In this document: positions 17,588 to 26,751 of the stretch, piece by piece
How the letters are laid out: each line of letters begins with the position of its first letter
How positions within the stretch are numbered: the first letter of the stretch is position 1
From: Treponema sp.
GTDB taxonomy: Bacteria > Spirochaetota > Spirochaetia > Treponematales > Treponemataceae
Assembly (NCBI GenBank): GCA_016286535.1
Contig: JAEESZ010000006.1
Coordinates: 158,266 to 222,265, forward strand
Length of the DNA: 64,000 nucleotides
Reading direction: 5' to 3'
The notes under the pieces: model-generated
Told to the model about the DNA's origin: nothing
Database searches by the model: none
What the model saw: the letters and a program-made list of their open reading frames with translations, nothing else
Position numbers and translations under genes: made by a program

Positions 17588-18367
17588 ATGTCTAAAATTA
17601 GTGAAACAAATAATTTGACGTCTACATGTTTGGTTACTTGTGTCATGAGTTTTGCTTTAATTACAGTTTCTCTTCTTGTTTATTTTCTTGTGCCTTCTGA
17701 TCCTGTAGTTGGACAGACTGTAGAAGAAACTCCTGTTTTGTATGTGGACTTAAACAGCGAAGAAGATGACCTTAGTGTAGAGTTTCAGGATTATTTTACA
17801 GAAAGAACCTTGAATAACAAAACTGACGACGGATTAATTCTTTACCGCCAGCCACTTTCAAGAGCAGCTGTAGAATGGTTCTACTATCAGATTACCGGAA
17901 ACAAGAACGTTACCCAGGCAATTCTTTCTGAGGCAGAAAAAAATAATATTCCTCTGTCTCTGGCTTTTTCTTTAGCCCATACAGAAAGTAATTACAAGGT
18001 TAATGCTTCTAATAAGAATAAGAATGGCACCATAGACAGGGGCCTGTTTCAGTTAAACAGTAATTCTTTTCCAAATCTTACTGAAACAGATTTTTATGAC
18101 CCTTTTACAAGTGCCAAATATGGTATGTCGCACCTTAAGTTTTGTCTGAATACTGCAGGAAATGAAGTTTCTGCACTGGCAATGTACAACGCAGGTACCA
18201 ACAGAGTTCGTTCAAACTCTACGCCACAGACAACTTTGAATTATGTGGGAAACATAATTGCATACCAGAAAACGCTTGATCAGATGTTTTCAGAGCAGGT
18301 AACCGCCTACTTTGACACACAGCTGGCACCTTCTATATCAGTTGCATATGCAGGTACAAAGCGTTAA
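17588..18367 (+). CDS. membrane-anchored lytic transglycosylase (SLT domain)
   Basis: 259 residues. A single membrane helix at about 13-36 anchors it; a linker of ~50 residues leads to an SLT lysozyme-like domain (about 115-225). Catalytic Glu lies in SLAHTESNYKV; other signatures are RGLFQLNSNSF, the site where SLTs have GLMQ, and ALAMYNAG. It cleaves peptidoglycan glycan strands in the periplasm. Good Shine-Dalgarno (GAAAGGA) and own terminator; single-gene unit. Confidence 0.85.
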   Translation: MSKISETNNLTSTCLVTCVMSFALITVSLLVYFLVPSDPVVGQTVEETPVLYVDLNSEEDDLSVEFQDYFTERTLNNKTDDGLILYRQPLSRAAVEWFYYQITGNKNVTQAILSEAEKNNIPLSLAFSLAHTESNYKVNASNKNKNGTIDRGLFQLNSNSFPNLTETDFYDPFTSAKYGMSHLKFCLNTAGNEVSALAMYNAGTNRVRSNSTPQTTLNYVGNIIAYQKTLDQMFSEQVTAYFDTQLAPSISVAYAGTKR

Positions 18368-18390
18368 TTAAACAGCCTCCTAATTTTTTT

Positions 18391-18433
18391 GCAGGTCCCT
18401 TTTTTTTAGTTTTTTGGGGACCTGCTTTTTTTT
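18391..18433 (+). terminator. terminator of the lytic transglycosylase gene
   Basis: Stem gcaggtccc / gggacctgc around a T-rich loop, followed by eight T. Confidence 0.9.
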
Positions 18434-18442
18434 AACTCTGAA

Positions 18443-19462
18443 TTATCTCTGAATACGGCCGCTTCCGTTTCCTGCAGCAAGCTTTTCTACTTCGTCAACG
18501 CTTACCATATTGTAATCGCCTTCGATTGTATGTTTGAGACATGAAGCTGCAACAGCAAATTCTACTGCCTCCTGAGTTGATTTTCCCTTGAGGAGGGCAT
18601 AAATAAGGCCACCGCCGAAGCTGTCGCCGCCACCTACACGGTCTACGATATACATTTCGTATTCCTTAGAGAAGCAGAAATCTTTTCCATCGTAAAGAAG
18701 GGCTGCCCAGTTATTTCTGTTTGCGTTAATAGAAGTGCGCAGAGTTATGGCAACTTTTTTGAAACCGAACTTATCTGCAAGCTGTTTTGCAACAGATTTA
18801 TAGCCTTCTTTATTAAGTTTTCCGCCGGTAATATCTGTATTTTCAGCTTCGATTCCAAAAACATCCTTTGCATCTTCTTCGTTAGAAATACAAACATCAA
18901 CATATTTACAGATTTCTGTCATAGCTTCGCGGGCCTGCTCTCTTGTCCAGAGTTTTCCGCGGTAGTTTAAGTCACAGCTTACTGTTGCGCCGGCAGCTTT
19001 TGCAGCTTTACAGGCATCAATACAAATCTGAACCATATTTCCGCCAAGAGCCGGAGTAATACCTGTAAGGTGGAACCATTTACAATCCTTGAAAATTTCT
19101 GTCCAGTTAAAATCTTCCGGCTTTGCTTCTGCAATTGAAGAATGGGCACGGTCATAAATACATTTTGAACCGCGCTGGCTGGCTCCCCTTTCGTTATAAT
19201 AAATACCTACACGGTCTCCGCCGCGAACAATATAATCTGTATTTACACCGTAACGGCGCAGACTGTTGATTGCAGCCTGTCCAATTTCATGTTTTGGAAG
19301 CTTTGTTACGTAATAAGCCTCCAGACCATAGTTTGCAAGGGAAACTGCAACGTTAGCCTCGCCGCCACCAAATGTAGATGTCATTTTATCAACCTGGACA
19401 AAACGGAAATATCCTTCCGGTTCCAGTCTAAGCATAATTTCACCAAATGTTACTACTTTCAT
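18443..19462 (-). CDS. kdgK: 2-keto-3-deoxygluconate kinase (PfkB family)
   Basis: 339 residues. N-terminal GEIMLRLEPEG and FGGGEANVAVSLA are typical of KdgK-type ribokinase-family enzymes. The C-terminal catalytic segment is VDRVGGGDSFGGG, with the catalytic Asp after GGG. It phosphorylates KDG to KDPG, the substrate of the neighbouring aldolase, and so completes uronate or pectin catabolism. It lies 144 nt downstream of kdgA on the same strand, with hairpins between. Other PfkB sugar kinases are possible from sequence alone; the neighbour decides. Confidence 0.85.
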   Translation of the reverse strand: MKVVTFGEIMLRLEPEGYFRFVQVDKMTSTFGGGEANVAVSLANYGLEAYYVTKLPKHEIGQAAINSLRRYGVNTDYIVRGGDRVGIYYNERGASQRGSKCIYDRAHSSIAEAKPEDFNWTEIFKDCKWFHLTGITPALGGNMVQICIDACKAAKAAGATVSCDLNYRGKLWTREQAREAMTEICKYVDVCISNEEDAKDVFGIEAENTDITGGKLNKEGYKSVAKQLADKFGFKKVAITLRTSINANRNNWAALLYDGKDFCFSKEYEMYIVDRVGGGDSFGGGLIYALLKGKSTQEAVEFAVAASCLKHTIEGDYNMVSVDEVEKLAAGNGSGRIQR

Positions 19463-19483
19463 TTTAACTTAACTCCTGTGTAA

Positions 19484-19503
19484 GCGGGCCGGTCAGAGCC
19501 CGC
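19484..19503. repeat. GC-rich hairpin upstream of kdgK
   Basis: gcgggc (19484-19489) / gcccgc (19498-19503). It lies in the leader just before kdgK, between that gene and the terminator-like element at 19524-19552. Confidence 0.5.
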
Positions 19504-19523
19504 GGTGTTCTATAGCAAAGCGT

Positions 19524-19552
19524 AAAAAAAAATTGCGATGCAGCAATTTTTT
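19524..19552 (-). terminator. terminator-like hairpin between kdgA and kdgK
   Basis: Minus-strand stem aaaattgc / gcaatttt around tgcatc, followed by further T. It may attenuate transcription from kdgA into kdgK, giving less kinase than aldolase (inference). Confidence 0.6.
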
Positions 19553-19606
19553 AGCTTTACCTCCTTTACCAGCACCGCTTAGGGTTGCACCCTAAGAACC
19601 TGCTTT

Positions 19607-20245
19607 CTATCCTCGAATTTCTTTTACAATTCCTGCAGCCTCTTTGGTGAGACGTTCAATCTCATCAAAAGCGCCTGAATTAATCAAATCACCTTTTACC
19701 ATCCAGCTTCCGCCGCAGGCAAGAATTTTGTCGCAGGCAAGATAGTCACGAACGTTTGTAGCATTGATTCCACCGGTTGGCATGAACTTCATCATTGTGT
19801 AAGGAGCGCTCATAGCCTTAATCATTTTTAAGCCGCCGGCATTTTCTGCAGGAAAGAATTTTACAAGGTCAAGGCCAAAGCCTAAAGCAACTTCAAGCTC
19901 TGTTGGTGTCATAATTCCAGGAGTTACCGGATATCCTTTTTTTATACAGTATTCAACCACCTTTGGATTCAAACCAGGCGAAACAATAAATTTTGCACCT
20001 GCACCAATTGCACGGTCAACCTGTTCAATAGAAAGAACGGTTCCGGCTCCCACAAACATCTGCGGAAACTTTTTTGCAATTGCACGGATCGAATCTTCTG
20101 CAGCATCAGTGCGGAAAGTAACTTCTGCACATGGAAGACCACCTTTTATAAGGGCTTCTGCCAGAGGTTCTGCATCTGAAGTTTTATTAAGAACAACAAC
20201 AGGAACAATGCCTGTTTTTCCAATTTGTTTTAAAGTATCATTCAT
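19607..20245 (-). CDS. kdgA: 2-keto-3-deoxy-6-phosphogluconate aldolase
   Basis: 212 residues, standard length. It splits KDPG to pyruvate and glyceraldehyde-3-phosphate. Schiff-base Lys is in DLVKFFPAE; catalytic Glu in AEVTFRT; GAGTVL and MPTGGIN are also typical. Paired with the KDG kinase downstream. Shine-Dalgarno GAGGG. A palindrome over its promoter suggests substrate-responsive control. Confidence 0.93.
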   Translation of the reverse strand: MNDTLKQIGKTGIVPVVVLNKTSDAEPLAEALIKGGLPCAEVTFRTDAAEDSIRAIAKKFPQMFVGAGTVLSIEQVDRAIGAGAKFIVSPGLNPKVVEYCIKKGYPVTPGIMTPTELEVALGFGLDLVKFFPAENAGGLKMIKAMSAPYTMMKFMPTGGINATNVRDYLACDKILACGGSWMVKGDLINSGAFDEIERLTKEAAGIVKEIRG

Positions 20246-20255
20246 AGTACCCTCT

Positions 20256-20286
20256 TTAATACACTTTCAGTTTGTATAATTACAAA
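20256..20286 (-). promoter_or_regulatory. kdgA promoter with overlapping palindromic operator
   Basis: Minus strand TTGTAA (20285-20280), 18-bp spacer, TATTAA (20261-20256). A perfect palindrome TTTGTA-TAAT-TACAAA (20271-20286) covers the -35 box, a position suited to a repressor. Confidence 0.45.
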
Positions 20287-20306
20287 TAATTAATCAATAA
20301 GAAGAA

Positions 20307-22721
20307 TTACGCATTTTTTCCCTGATTAAAGACTTCTTCTGCATAATAAACACTCTGCATGGCGTCTTTTCCATAAAAATCTGCCCCAATCATATCTGCA
20401 TATTCCTGGGTAAGAACTGCCCCCCCTACCATAACTTTGCACCAGGGCGCCTTTTTTCTAAGTTCCCTTATAGTTTCTTCCATGCTGACAACAGTCGTGG
20501 TCATAAGGGCGCTTAAACCAACAAGGGGAACGTGCTCTTCTACAACCTTATTCACAACTACATCTACAGGAACATCCTTTCCTAAATCTATTACATTATA
20601 ACTGTAGTTTTCCAGGAGAACTTTAAGGATATTCTTTCCAATATCGTGAATATCACCTTTAACGGTTGCAATTACAATTGTTCCCTTTTTCTGAGGGCTG
20701 AGCCCTTTTTTCTGGATATCTTCTTTTATTGCGGCAAAACCATTGGCGGCGGCATCTGCACTCATAAGCAGCTGTGGCAGGAAGATAGTTCCTTTTTCAA
20801 AGCCCTTGCCTACTTCGTTTAAGGCCGGAACCAGATCTTCATTAATAATAGCAAGAGAATCCTTACTTTCAAGAGCCTTTAGCGTTGCCTTGTAAGCCTT
20901 GTCTTTTAAGCCTTTTATGATGCAGTCCTGCAGGCTGAGTTCCCCGTCTGTACCGGGCTTTCCATCGGCAGAAGGAGAAGCTGTCTGAACAGAAGAAACA
21001 ATCTGGGTAACTGAATATTTAGAACAGTAATCAGCACATTCCTTGTCATAACCTGCAAGAAGGCAGTAGGTATCGTAACTGGTTTTCATGTTTACGGAAT
21101 TTGGATTTATAATTCCTGCACTAAGGCCAGACTGCATTGCAAGGGTAAAAAAGGCCGAGGTTACCAGTTCCCGCTGAGGAAGTCCGAAGGAGATATTCGA
21201 AACCCCAAGAACTGTTCTTCCGCCCCTCTTCTTTATTTCTTTTACAACGCCCAGAGTAATGTTAGCTGAATTATTGTCTGTACTCATTGTCATTGTAAGG
21301 GCATCTATAACAATATCCTTTTTGCTTATGCCGTAAGTTGCTGCTGTATCATAGATTTTCTGAGCAATCTTTAACCTTCCTTCCACAGTTGGCGGAATTC
21401 CGTCTTCATCAAGACAAAGTCCCACAACTACACCACCGTATTTTTTTACCAGAGGGAAAATCTGCTCCATAACTTCTTTTTTTCCGTTTACGGAGTTTAT
21501 CATTGCTTTTCCATTGTAGATTCTTAAGGCAGTTTCCATTGCTACAGGATCTGTTGTATCAATTTGCAGGGGAAGAGGAAGAATTGCCTGAAGTTCGCTT
21601 ACAGTATTTTTCATCATCTGAACTTCGTCAATTTCCGGAAGTCCTACATTTACATCAAGAATATGAGAGCCTGAATCTGACTGCTTTACAGCTTCATCAA
21701 GAATATAGGCCATATTATTGTCGCGGAGGGCCTGCTTAAACTTTGATTTTCCTGTAGGATTTATTCGCTCGCCGATTATTACAGGTTTATCTCCCAGCGT
21801 TACGTAATTAGAATAGGAAGTTACAGAACAGATATCCTTTGGAGTAATTTCCTTTGGTTTTATGTCTTTGCACAGGGCTTTTAATTCGCGGATATGAACA
21901 GGAGTTGTTCCACAGCAGCCGCCGACAATCCAGACTCCATTTTCTACAAATTCCAGCATTTTTCTGGCAAATTCTTTTGGTCCAATATCGTATACTGTCT
22001 GGCCGCCTACGGTTTTTGGAAGGCCGGCATTTGGCTTAAGGGCTATTGGAGTTGAAGAAACCTCCTGCAGAATTTTTACCATATTTTCCATCTGGTAAGG
22101 GCCAAGGCCGCAATTCATTCCAAGTGCATCGACTCTAAGGCCTTCCATTACAGAAACCATTATCTGAGGATTTGCCCCGGTGAGCATTTTTTCGTTTTCG
22201 CCAAAGGCTGCGGTTGCAATGACAGGAAGATTTGAATTCTCCCTTGCAGCAAGGACAGCGGCCTTCATTTCGTAAATATCGCTCATAGTTTCTATGGCAA
22301 TTAAATCGGCTCCGCCTTTAACGCCGGCCCTTACTTCTTCTGCAAAAATTTCTACTGCTTCTTCAAAATCCAGATTACCCATAGGTTTTAACAGCTTTCC
22401 TGTAGGGCCAATATCCAGGGCAACCCAGGCATTTTTTCCGCTTTCTTCTACAGCCTTTTTTGCATTTTGTATTCCGGCAACAATTATTTCTTCTACATTA
22501 TCAAACTTAAGGCGGTTGGCTCCAAAGGTGTTTGAATAAATGATGTCTGAACCGGCTTCGAGGTACTTCTTATGAATTTCTCTGACCATAAGGGGATTAT
22601 TGAGGTTTAAGAGCTCCGGTAATTCTCCGGCTTTAAGGCCTTTTTCCTGCAATAAAGTTCCCATTCCACCATCTAAGAAGAGGATACGTTTTCCAAGCTC
22701 GTCTAAAAAATTCATAGGCAA
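20307..22721 (-). CDS. metH: cobalamin-dependent methionine synthase, short form without reactivation domain
   Basis: 804 residues against about 1200 for E. coli MetH. Order: homocysteine-binding barrel (GGMGTLLQ near 17; zinc cysteines in MNCGLGP and VGGCCGTTP), methyltetrahydrofolate/pterin barrel (GERINPTGKSKF, DVNVGLP, GVSNISFGLP), cap domain, and B12-binding domain with the cobalt-ligating motif DIHDIGKN. The SAM-dependent activation domain is missing. The gene immediately upstream (22730-23314) encodes it separately. Transfers a methyl group from folate to homocysteine in the cytoplasm. Confidence 0.93.
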   Translation of the reverse strand: MPMNFLDELGKRILFLDGGMGTLLQEKGLKAGELPELLNLNNPLMVREIHKKYLEAGSDIIYSNTFGANRLKFDNVEEIIVAGIQNAKKAVEESGKNAWVALDIGPTGKLLKPMGNLDFEEAVEIFAEEVRAGVKGGADLIAIETMSDIYEMKAAVLAARENSNLPVIATAAFGENEKMLTGANPQIMVSVMEGLRVDALGMNCGLGPYQMENMVKILQEVSSTPIALKPNAGLPKTVGGQTVYDIGPKEFARKMLEFVENGVWIVGGCCGTTPVHIRELKALCKDIKPKEITPKDICSVTSYSNYVTLGDKPVIIGERINPTGKSKFKQALRDNNMAYILDEAVKQSDSGSHILDVNVGLPEIDEVQMMKNTVSELQAILPLPLQIDTTDPVAMETALRIYNGKAMINSVNGKKEVMEQIFPLVKKYGGVVVGLCLDEDGIPPTVEGRLKIAQKIYDTAATYGISKKDIVIDALTMTMSTDNNSANITLGVVKEIKKRGGRTVLGVSNISFGLPQRELVTSAFFTLAMQSGLSAGIINPNSVNMKTSYDTYCLLAGYDKECADYCSKYSVTQIVSSVQTASPSADGKPGTDGELSLQDCIIKGLKDKAYKATLKALESKDSLAIINEDLVPALNEVGKGFEKGTIFLPQLLMSADAAANGFAAIKEDIQKKGLSPQKKGTIVIATVKGDIHDIGKNILKVLLENYSYNVIDLGKDVPVDVVVNKVVEEHVPLVGLSALMTTTVVSMEETIRELRKKAPWCKVMVGGAVLTQEYADMIGADFYGKDAMQSVYYAEEVFNQGKNA

Positions 22722-22729
22722 ATCCTTAT

Positions 22730-23314
22730 CTATTTATAAATTCCTGCAAAAGCAGTAACAGATTTTTCCGGAATCATTAAATCACCTTCCGAAAGAACAA
22801 TGCCGCAAAGTCTTTCTGCATTCAACAGTTTTAAAAAGGGCTTTTGAACTTCCAGAGGACAATCCCCATAGCCGGGACTGTAACGGGGCTTAAGTTTTTT
22901 ACCTTCAAGGGCCGCCTGATTTTTTATCTGGTCATTAATAAAGTCGCAATAAGCTTCTATTGCGGTTATGGCAACGGCATTAAAAACTACCGATTTTGCC
23001 ATATTCAGCTTCTGATAGCGTTTTATCATCATATCAACCTGGGGACCGATTGTGGCCGCAAACATATAAACCTCTTCGCAGGAAGACAGATTTTTTGCCA
23101 GGTCTGAACTGTAAAAAGTTAAATCTGAAATTGTTATGTTATTCTGATTAATCTGAAGGGGGAAGCGTAAAAGAGCATATCTGGGCTGCAGATAATTCTC
23201 TATTTCCTTTTTGCATTCTTCTATAAGAGAAAGAGTCCGGGAATCTGCCTTTTGCAGACTGATTCCCATATAGCGTAAAATTTCTTTATTATCCAGAAGA
23301 AGATTGGAAGCCAT
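22730..23314 (-). CDS. stand-alone methionine synthase activation domain protein
   Basis: 194 residues. The segment PRYSPGYGDCPLEVQ, followed by LSEGDLMIPEKSVTAF, is the hallmark of the MetH activation (SAM-binding) domain, which reductively remethylates inactive cob(II)alamin. It is encoded 8 nt before metH, so the two proteins together rebuild the full enzyme. A promoter (TTGTAA, 16 bp, TATACT at 23348-23321) ends 6 nt before the ATG: no Shine-Dalgarno, probably leaderless. Confidence 0.87.
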   Translation of the reverse strand: MASNLLLDNKEILRYMGISLQKADSRTLSLIEECKKEIENYLQPRYALLRFPLQINQNNITISDLTFYSSDLAKNLSSCEEVYMFAATIGPQVDMMIKRYQKLNMAKSVVFNAVAITAIEAYCDFINDQIKNQAALEGKKLKPRYSPGYGDCPLEVQKPFLKLLNAERLCGIVLSEGDLMIPEKSVTAFAGIYK

Positions 23315-23320
23315 AAATCT

Positions 23321-23348
23321 AGTATATAAATTTTTATGCTTTTTACAA
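23321..23348 (-). promoter_or_regulatory. promoter of the split methionine synthase operon
   Basis: TTGTAA (23348-23343), 16-bp spacer, TATACT (23326-23321), then 6 nt to the ATG at 23314. The -35 box overlaps the stop codon of the upstream gene. Confidence 0.6.
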
Positions 23349-23642
23349 CTCTACTTCTTCTGTAAAAAAGAGGGTTATTCCTTCTTTTGGAAACCTTGCC
23401 TTAATATCACTGATTACATTTTTTATTTTCCTGGCATTTTCTAAATCTGTATAACAGAATAATACAAAGTTCATTTCGGGCCAGACAGTATCTCCAAGTT
23501 TTTTTGTGTTTTTTCCCCTGCCCTGAACTTCGGGCAGGACGGTATACTCAAGCCCCGGAATTTCCTGCTCCAGTTGCTCAATAATATCATCTTCTACAGA
23601 CTGATTAGAAATTATTTCTACCTTATATCTTTTATCTGCCAT
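23343..23642 (-). CDS. small PII-like/ferredoxin-fold protein linked to RND efflux
   Basis: 99 residues. Alternation of strand-helix-strand (RYKVEIISNQSVEDDIIEQL; MNFVLFCYTD; ARKIKNVISDIKARFP; ITLFFTEEVEL) suggests a PII/CutA-like fold, and its place directly after an RND pump resembles DUF3240-type companions. Family assignment is tentative. It is 10 nt downstream of the pump gene and last in the operon; a regulatory or sensor role for efflux is inferred. Confidence 0.65.
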   Translation of the reverse strand: MADKRYKVEIISNQSVEDDIIEQLEQEIPGLEYTVLPEVQGRGKNTKKLGDTVWPEMNFVLFCYTDLENARKIKNVISDIKARFPKEGITLFFTEEVEL

Positions 23643-23652
23643 AACATCATCC

Positions 23653-26600
23653 TTATTTTTTTGTTTTAGGTTTCATTACCAGACTGTAAAGAACTGGAAT
23701 TACCAAAAGGGTTACAAAGGTACTTGAAATTAAACCGCCTACAACGGCAAGGGCAATTGGCTGTACCATCATAGCCTGACCACCGGTTGCAAAACACATA
23801 GGAAGCATACCAAGAATTGTAGTAAGGGTAGACATTAATACCGGACGAAGACGGCTTCTTCCCGATTCATAGCAGGCTTCTTTAAGAGCTACTCCGCGGC
23901 CAATAAGAAGGTTGGTATAGTCAACCAGAATAATACCGTTATTAACTACAATTCCAACCAGCATAATAATACCGACCATAGAAACGATGGAAAGGGCCTG
24001 ACCAATAATCTTGTAAAGGAAAACTACACCAATGATTAAGAAAGGCATAGTTGCAAGGTTGATTAAAGGCGCCTTAAAACTTTCGTAGGTAGCGGCCATT
24101 ACACCAAATACAAGAATAATTGCCATTGCAAGAATCTTTATATAAAGCCACATCTGTTCCATTGTATCCTGCCATGAACCTTCATAAGTAATGGTAACAG
24201 AATCAGGAATAATGAAATTGTTGCTTATTTCTTCTTTGATTGCATTTTCAACAATATTTGCATTGGTATTTGTAAGGATACTTGCAGTTACGTGAATAAT
24301 ACGGGTCTGGTTTTCGCGGCTGATGGAAACAGGTCCAAGACCTTTGGCAAAACTTGCAAAGTTTGAAACGGCAACCATTCCGTTTGTACCCCTTACATAA
24401 ATCTGGTCCAGGTCATCAATTGTTTTGCGGTCTTCTTTCTGATACATAACCACCACGTTATAATCTTTTCCGCCCTTGCGGTAAACGCTGGCTGTAGTAC
24501 CATTAATGGCGTAATTAACTTCTTTTGCAACAGTTGTAACATCCACACCAAACTGATAAGCCCTGTCACGGTCAATAATAAGTTCAACCTGAGGAAGTCC
24601 CTTGTCCATACTGATTGAAGGCTCGCCACAGTCGTTTACGGCTTCAATTGCACTGGCAACGTTATCTGCAACGGTTAAGGCTGCGTCCATATCATCTGAA
24701 CGGATTACAACATCAATATCTGCACCGAACATCTGACCACGCATACCCCAGCCAAAATTAAAGGTAACGCCCGGAAACTCCGAAAAGTGAGCTCTGAGTT
24801 TATTCTGCATTTCCTGGGCACTGTCTATCTGCTGTGCAGTTTCCGGCAGGGTAATCTGAATGGAACCTCTGTTTGTATAAGTGGTTCTTCCTCCCCTACC
24901 AATAGAAGTTGTAATATTTTTATAGCCCTTTAATTCATCCTTTGCATACGCTTCAAGGGCCAGCATTACTTCTTTTGTTTCATCCAGAGGAGTTGCAACA
25001 GGAAGCACTACATTCAGGGTAACCGAATCATCATTTCCCATTGGCATCATATTAATCTGCATGGTTCTGATTAAGGCACAGGCAAAAATAAATACACAGA
25101 AGGCTACAACCAGGGTGATAAGCCTGTTGTTAAGACAGATGCGTAAAAGTTTTGAATAAACATTTGTAAGTCCTTCAATACACTTCTGGAAAAAGCCGTA
25201 AATTGCCTTAAGGACAGGATCTTTTACAGGTTTTTCGCCACGGTTTGTAAGTGGAAGGAATTTTCCTGCCAGAACCGGAACCAGGAAGATTGCGACCAGC
25301 AGGGAAGAAACAAGGGCAATTACAATTGTAAAGATGATTCCCTTGAACATCTGTCCCATCATACCAAGTTCTTTAATAAAGAAGAGGAAAGGAACGAATA
25401 CACAAATGGTTGTAAGGTTTCCTGAAAGTACAGACATAAACATTTCCTGGCTTCCAAGAATTGCCGCAACCTTTGGCCGGGCCCCTCGCTGCCTGTAGGC
25501 ATAAATATTATCAATCATAACGATTGAGGCATCTACAACCATACCAAGACCAAGAATTAAACCGGTAAGGGTCATCATATTAAGGGTGATTCCAAACATA
25601 CTCATTGCAAAGAGGGTAATAATCATGGAAAGAGGAATGGAAATACCAATGATGATTGTAGATTTAAAGCTCTGTAAGAATACCCAGAGAATTACAACCG
25701 AAAGTACAAGACCTTCAAGAAGTGATTTTACCAGAATGCTGATTGTTTCCCTGATGGAATCTGTATCATCAGAAATGATTTCCAGGGAAATATCAGATGG
25801 CAGGGTATTCTTTAACTGGTCTATTTTTTTATAAACATTATTTGCAACAGTTACAGAGTTTGAACCAGACTGTTTTGTAATCGAAACATAAACGCCCTTT
25901 TCGCCGTTGATGTAAGATTCAGTAGAGGCATCTGCATAGCCTAAATAAGCTGTTCCAATATCTTTAAGGCGGACATCATAACCGCTGATTGTAGAAATAA
26001 CCGTATCATTAATTTCGTCTACACTTGAATACTGTCCTGTTGTTCTTACAATGTAGTTTTTGTGACCTTCAAGAACCTTACCGCCTCCAAGCTCAAGATT
26101 CTGCTTTGCAAGGGCAGAAACAACCGTTGGAATTGTATAGCCGTAGGCTGCCATGCGGTTCTGGTCAAGTTCAACATTTACCCGGGCAGTTCGTCCACCG
26201 TTTACATCGGCTTCGGCAACGCCATCAGCCTGCTCCAGAATATCAATAATCTGATTTTCTGCAATCTGTTTAATATCATCAACAGAACGGTTACCCCTTA
26301 CCAGAATACGCATAATTGGCATTGAGTCCGAACTGAAGCGCATAATGGAAGGTGTACTTGCAGCATCAGGAAGATAACTTTTTACCCTGTCCAGCTTATC
26401 GCGGATATCACTGATTATTGATTCCATATCGGCACCATAATCAAAAGTAAGCTGAACGGTAGAACTTCCTTCCGAAGAAGTAGAAGTCATAGTCTTTAAG
26501 CCGTTTACACTTACAACGGCACTTTCAATAGGTTTTGTAATAGTTGATTCAACAGATTCCGGACCAGCATTTGAGTAGGTAGTCATAATCATAACTACAG

Positions 26601-26727
26601 GATTTTCTGTTTCCGGAAAAAGGGCTATGGCAATCTTACTGTAAGTAAAAATTCCAAGTAAGCCCAGTAATGTAAAAACTATAAGTATAAGGACCGGATG
26701 ATCCATTGTTTTTCTTGCAACACTCAT
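23653..26727 (-). CDS. RND efflux transporter, AcrB/MdtB-like inner-membrane subunit
   Basis: 1024 residues. Twelve membrane helices with two large periplasmic loops. Helix 4 region reads GLILGLGMVVDASIVMIDN, typical of the proton relay in hydrophobe/amphiphile RND pumps (one Asp here). The second half has GIIMLVGIVVNNGIILVDY. The N-terminus (MDHPVLILIVFTLLGLLG) and C-terminus are complete. With the fusion protein and TolC-like gene upstream it forms a tripartite exporter across both membranes; substrate unknown. Confidence 0.92.
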   Translation of the reverse strand: MSVARKTMDHPVLILIVFTLLGLLGIFTYSKIAIALFPETENPVVMIMTTYSNAGPESVESTITKPIESAVVSVNGLKTMTSTSSEGSSTVQLTFDYGADMESIISDIRDKLDRVKSYLPDAASTPSIMRFSSDSMPIMRILVRGNRSVDDIKQIAENQIIDILEQADGVAEADVNGGRTARVNVELDQNRMAAYGYTIPTVVSALAKQNLELGGGKVLEGHKNYIVRTTGQYSSVDEINDTVISTISGYDVRLKDIGTAYLGYADASTESYINGEKGVYVSITKQSGSNSVTVANNVYKKIDQLKNTLPSDISLEIISDDTDSIRETISILVKSLLEGLVLSVVILWVFLQSFKSTIIIGISIPLSMIITLFAMSMFGITLNMMTLTGLILGLGMVVDASIVMIDNIYAYRQRGARPKVAAILGSQEMFMSVLSGNLTTICVFVPFLFFIKELGMMGQMFKGIIFTIVIALVSSLLVAIFLVPVLAGKFLPLTNRGEKPVKDPVLKAIYGFFQKCIEGLTNVYSKLLRICLNNRLITLVVAFCVFIFACALIRTMQINMMPMGNDDSVTLNVVLPVATPLDETKEVMLALEAYAKDELKGYKNITTSIGRGGRTTYTNRGSIQITLPETAQQIDSAQEMQNKLRAHFSEFPGVTFNFGWGMRGQMFGADIDVVIRSDDMDAALTVADNVASAIEAVNDCGEPSISMDKGLPQVELIIDRDRAYQFGVDVTTVAKEVNYAINGTTASVYRKGGKDYNVVVMYQKEDRKTIDDLDQIYVRGTNGMVAVSNFASFAKGLGPVSISRENQTRIIHVTASILTNTNANIVENAIKEEISNNFIIPDSVTITYEGSWQDTMEQMWLYIKILAMAIILVFGVMAATYESFKAPLINLATMPFLIIGVVFLYKIIGQALSIVSMVGIIMLVGIVVNNGIILVDYTNLLIGRGVALKEACYESGRSRLRPVLMSTLTTILGMLPMCFATGGQAMMVQPIALAVVGGLISSTFVTLLVIPVLYSLVMKPKTKK

Positions 26728-26751
26728 TCTATACCCCTAAAATAAGCAGTC

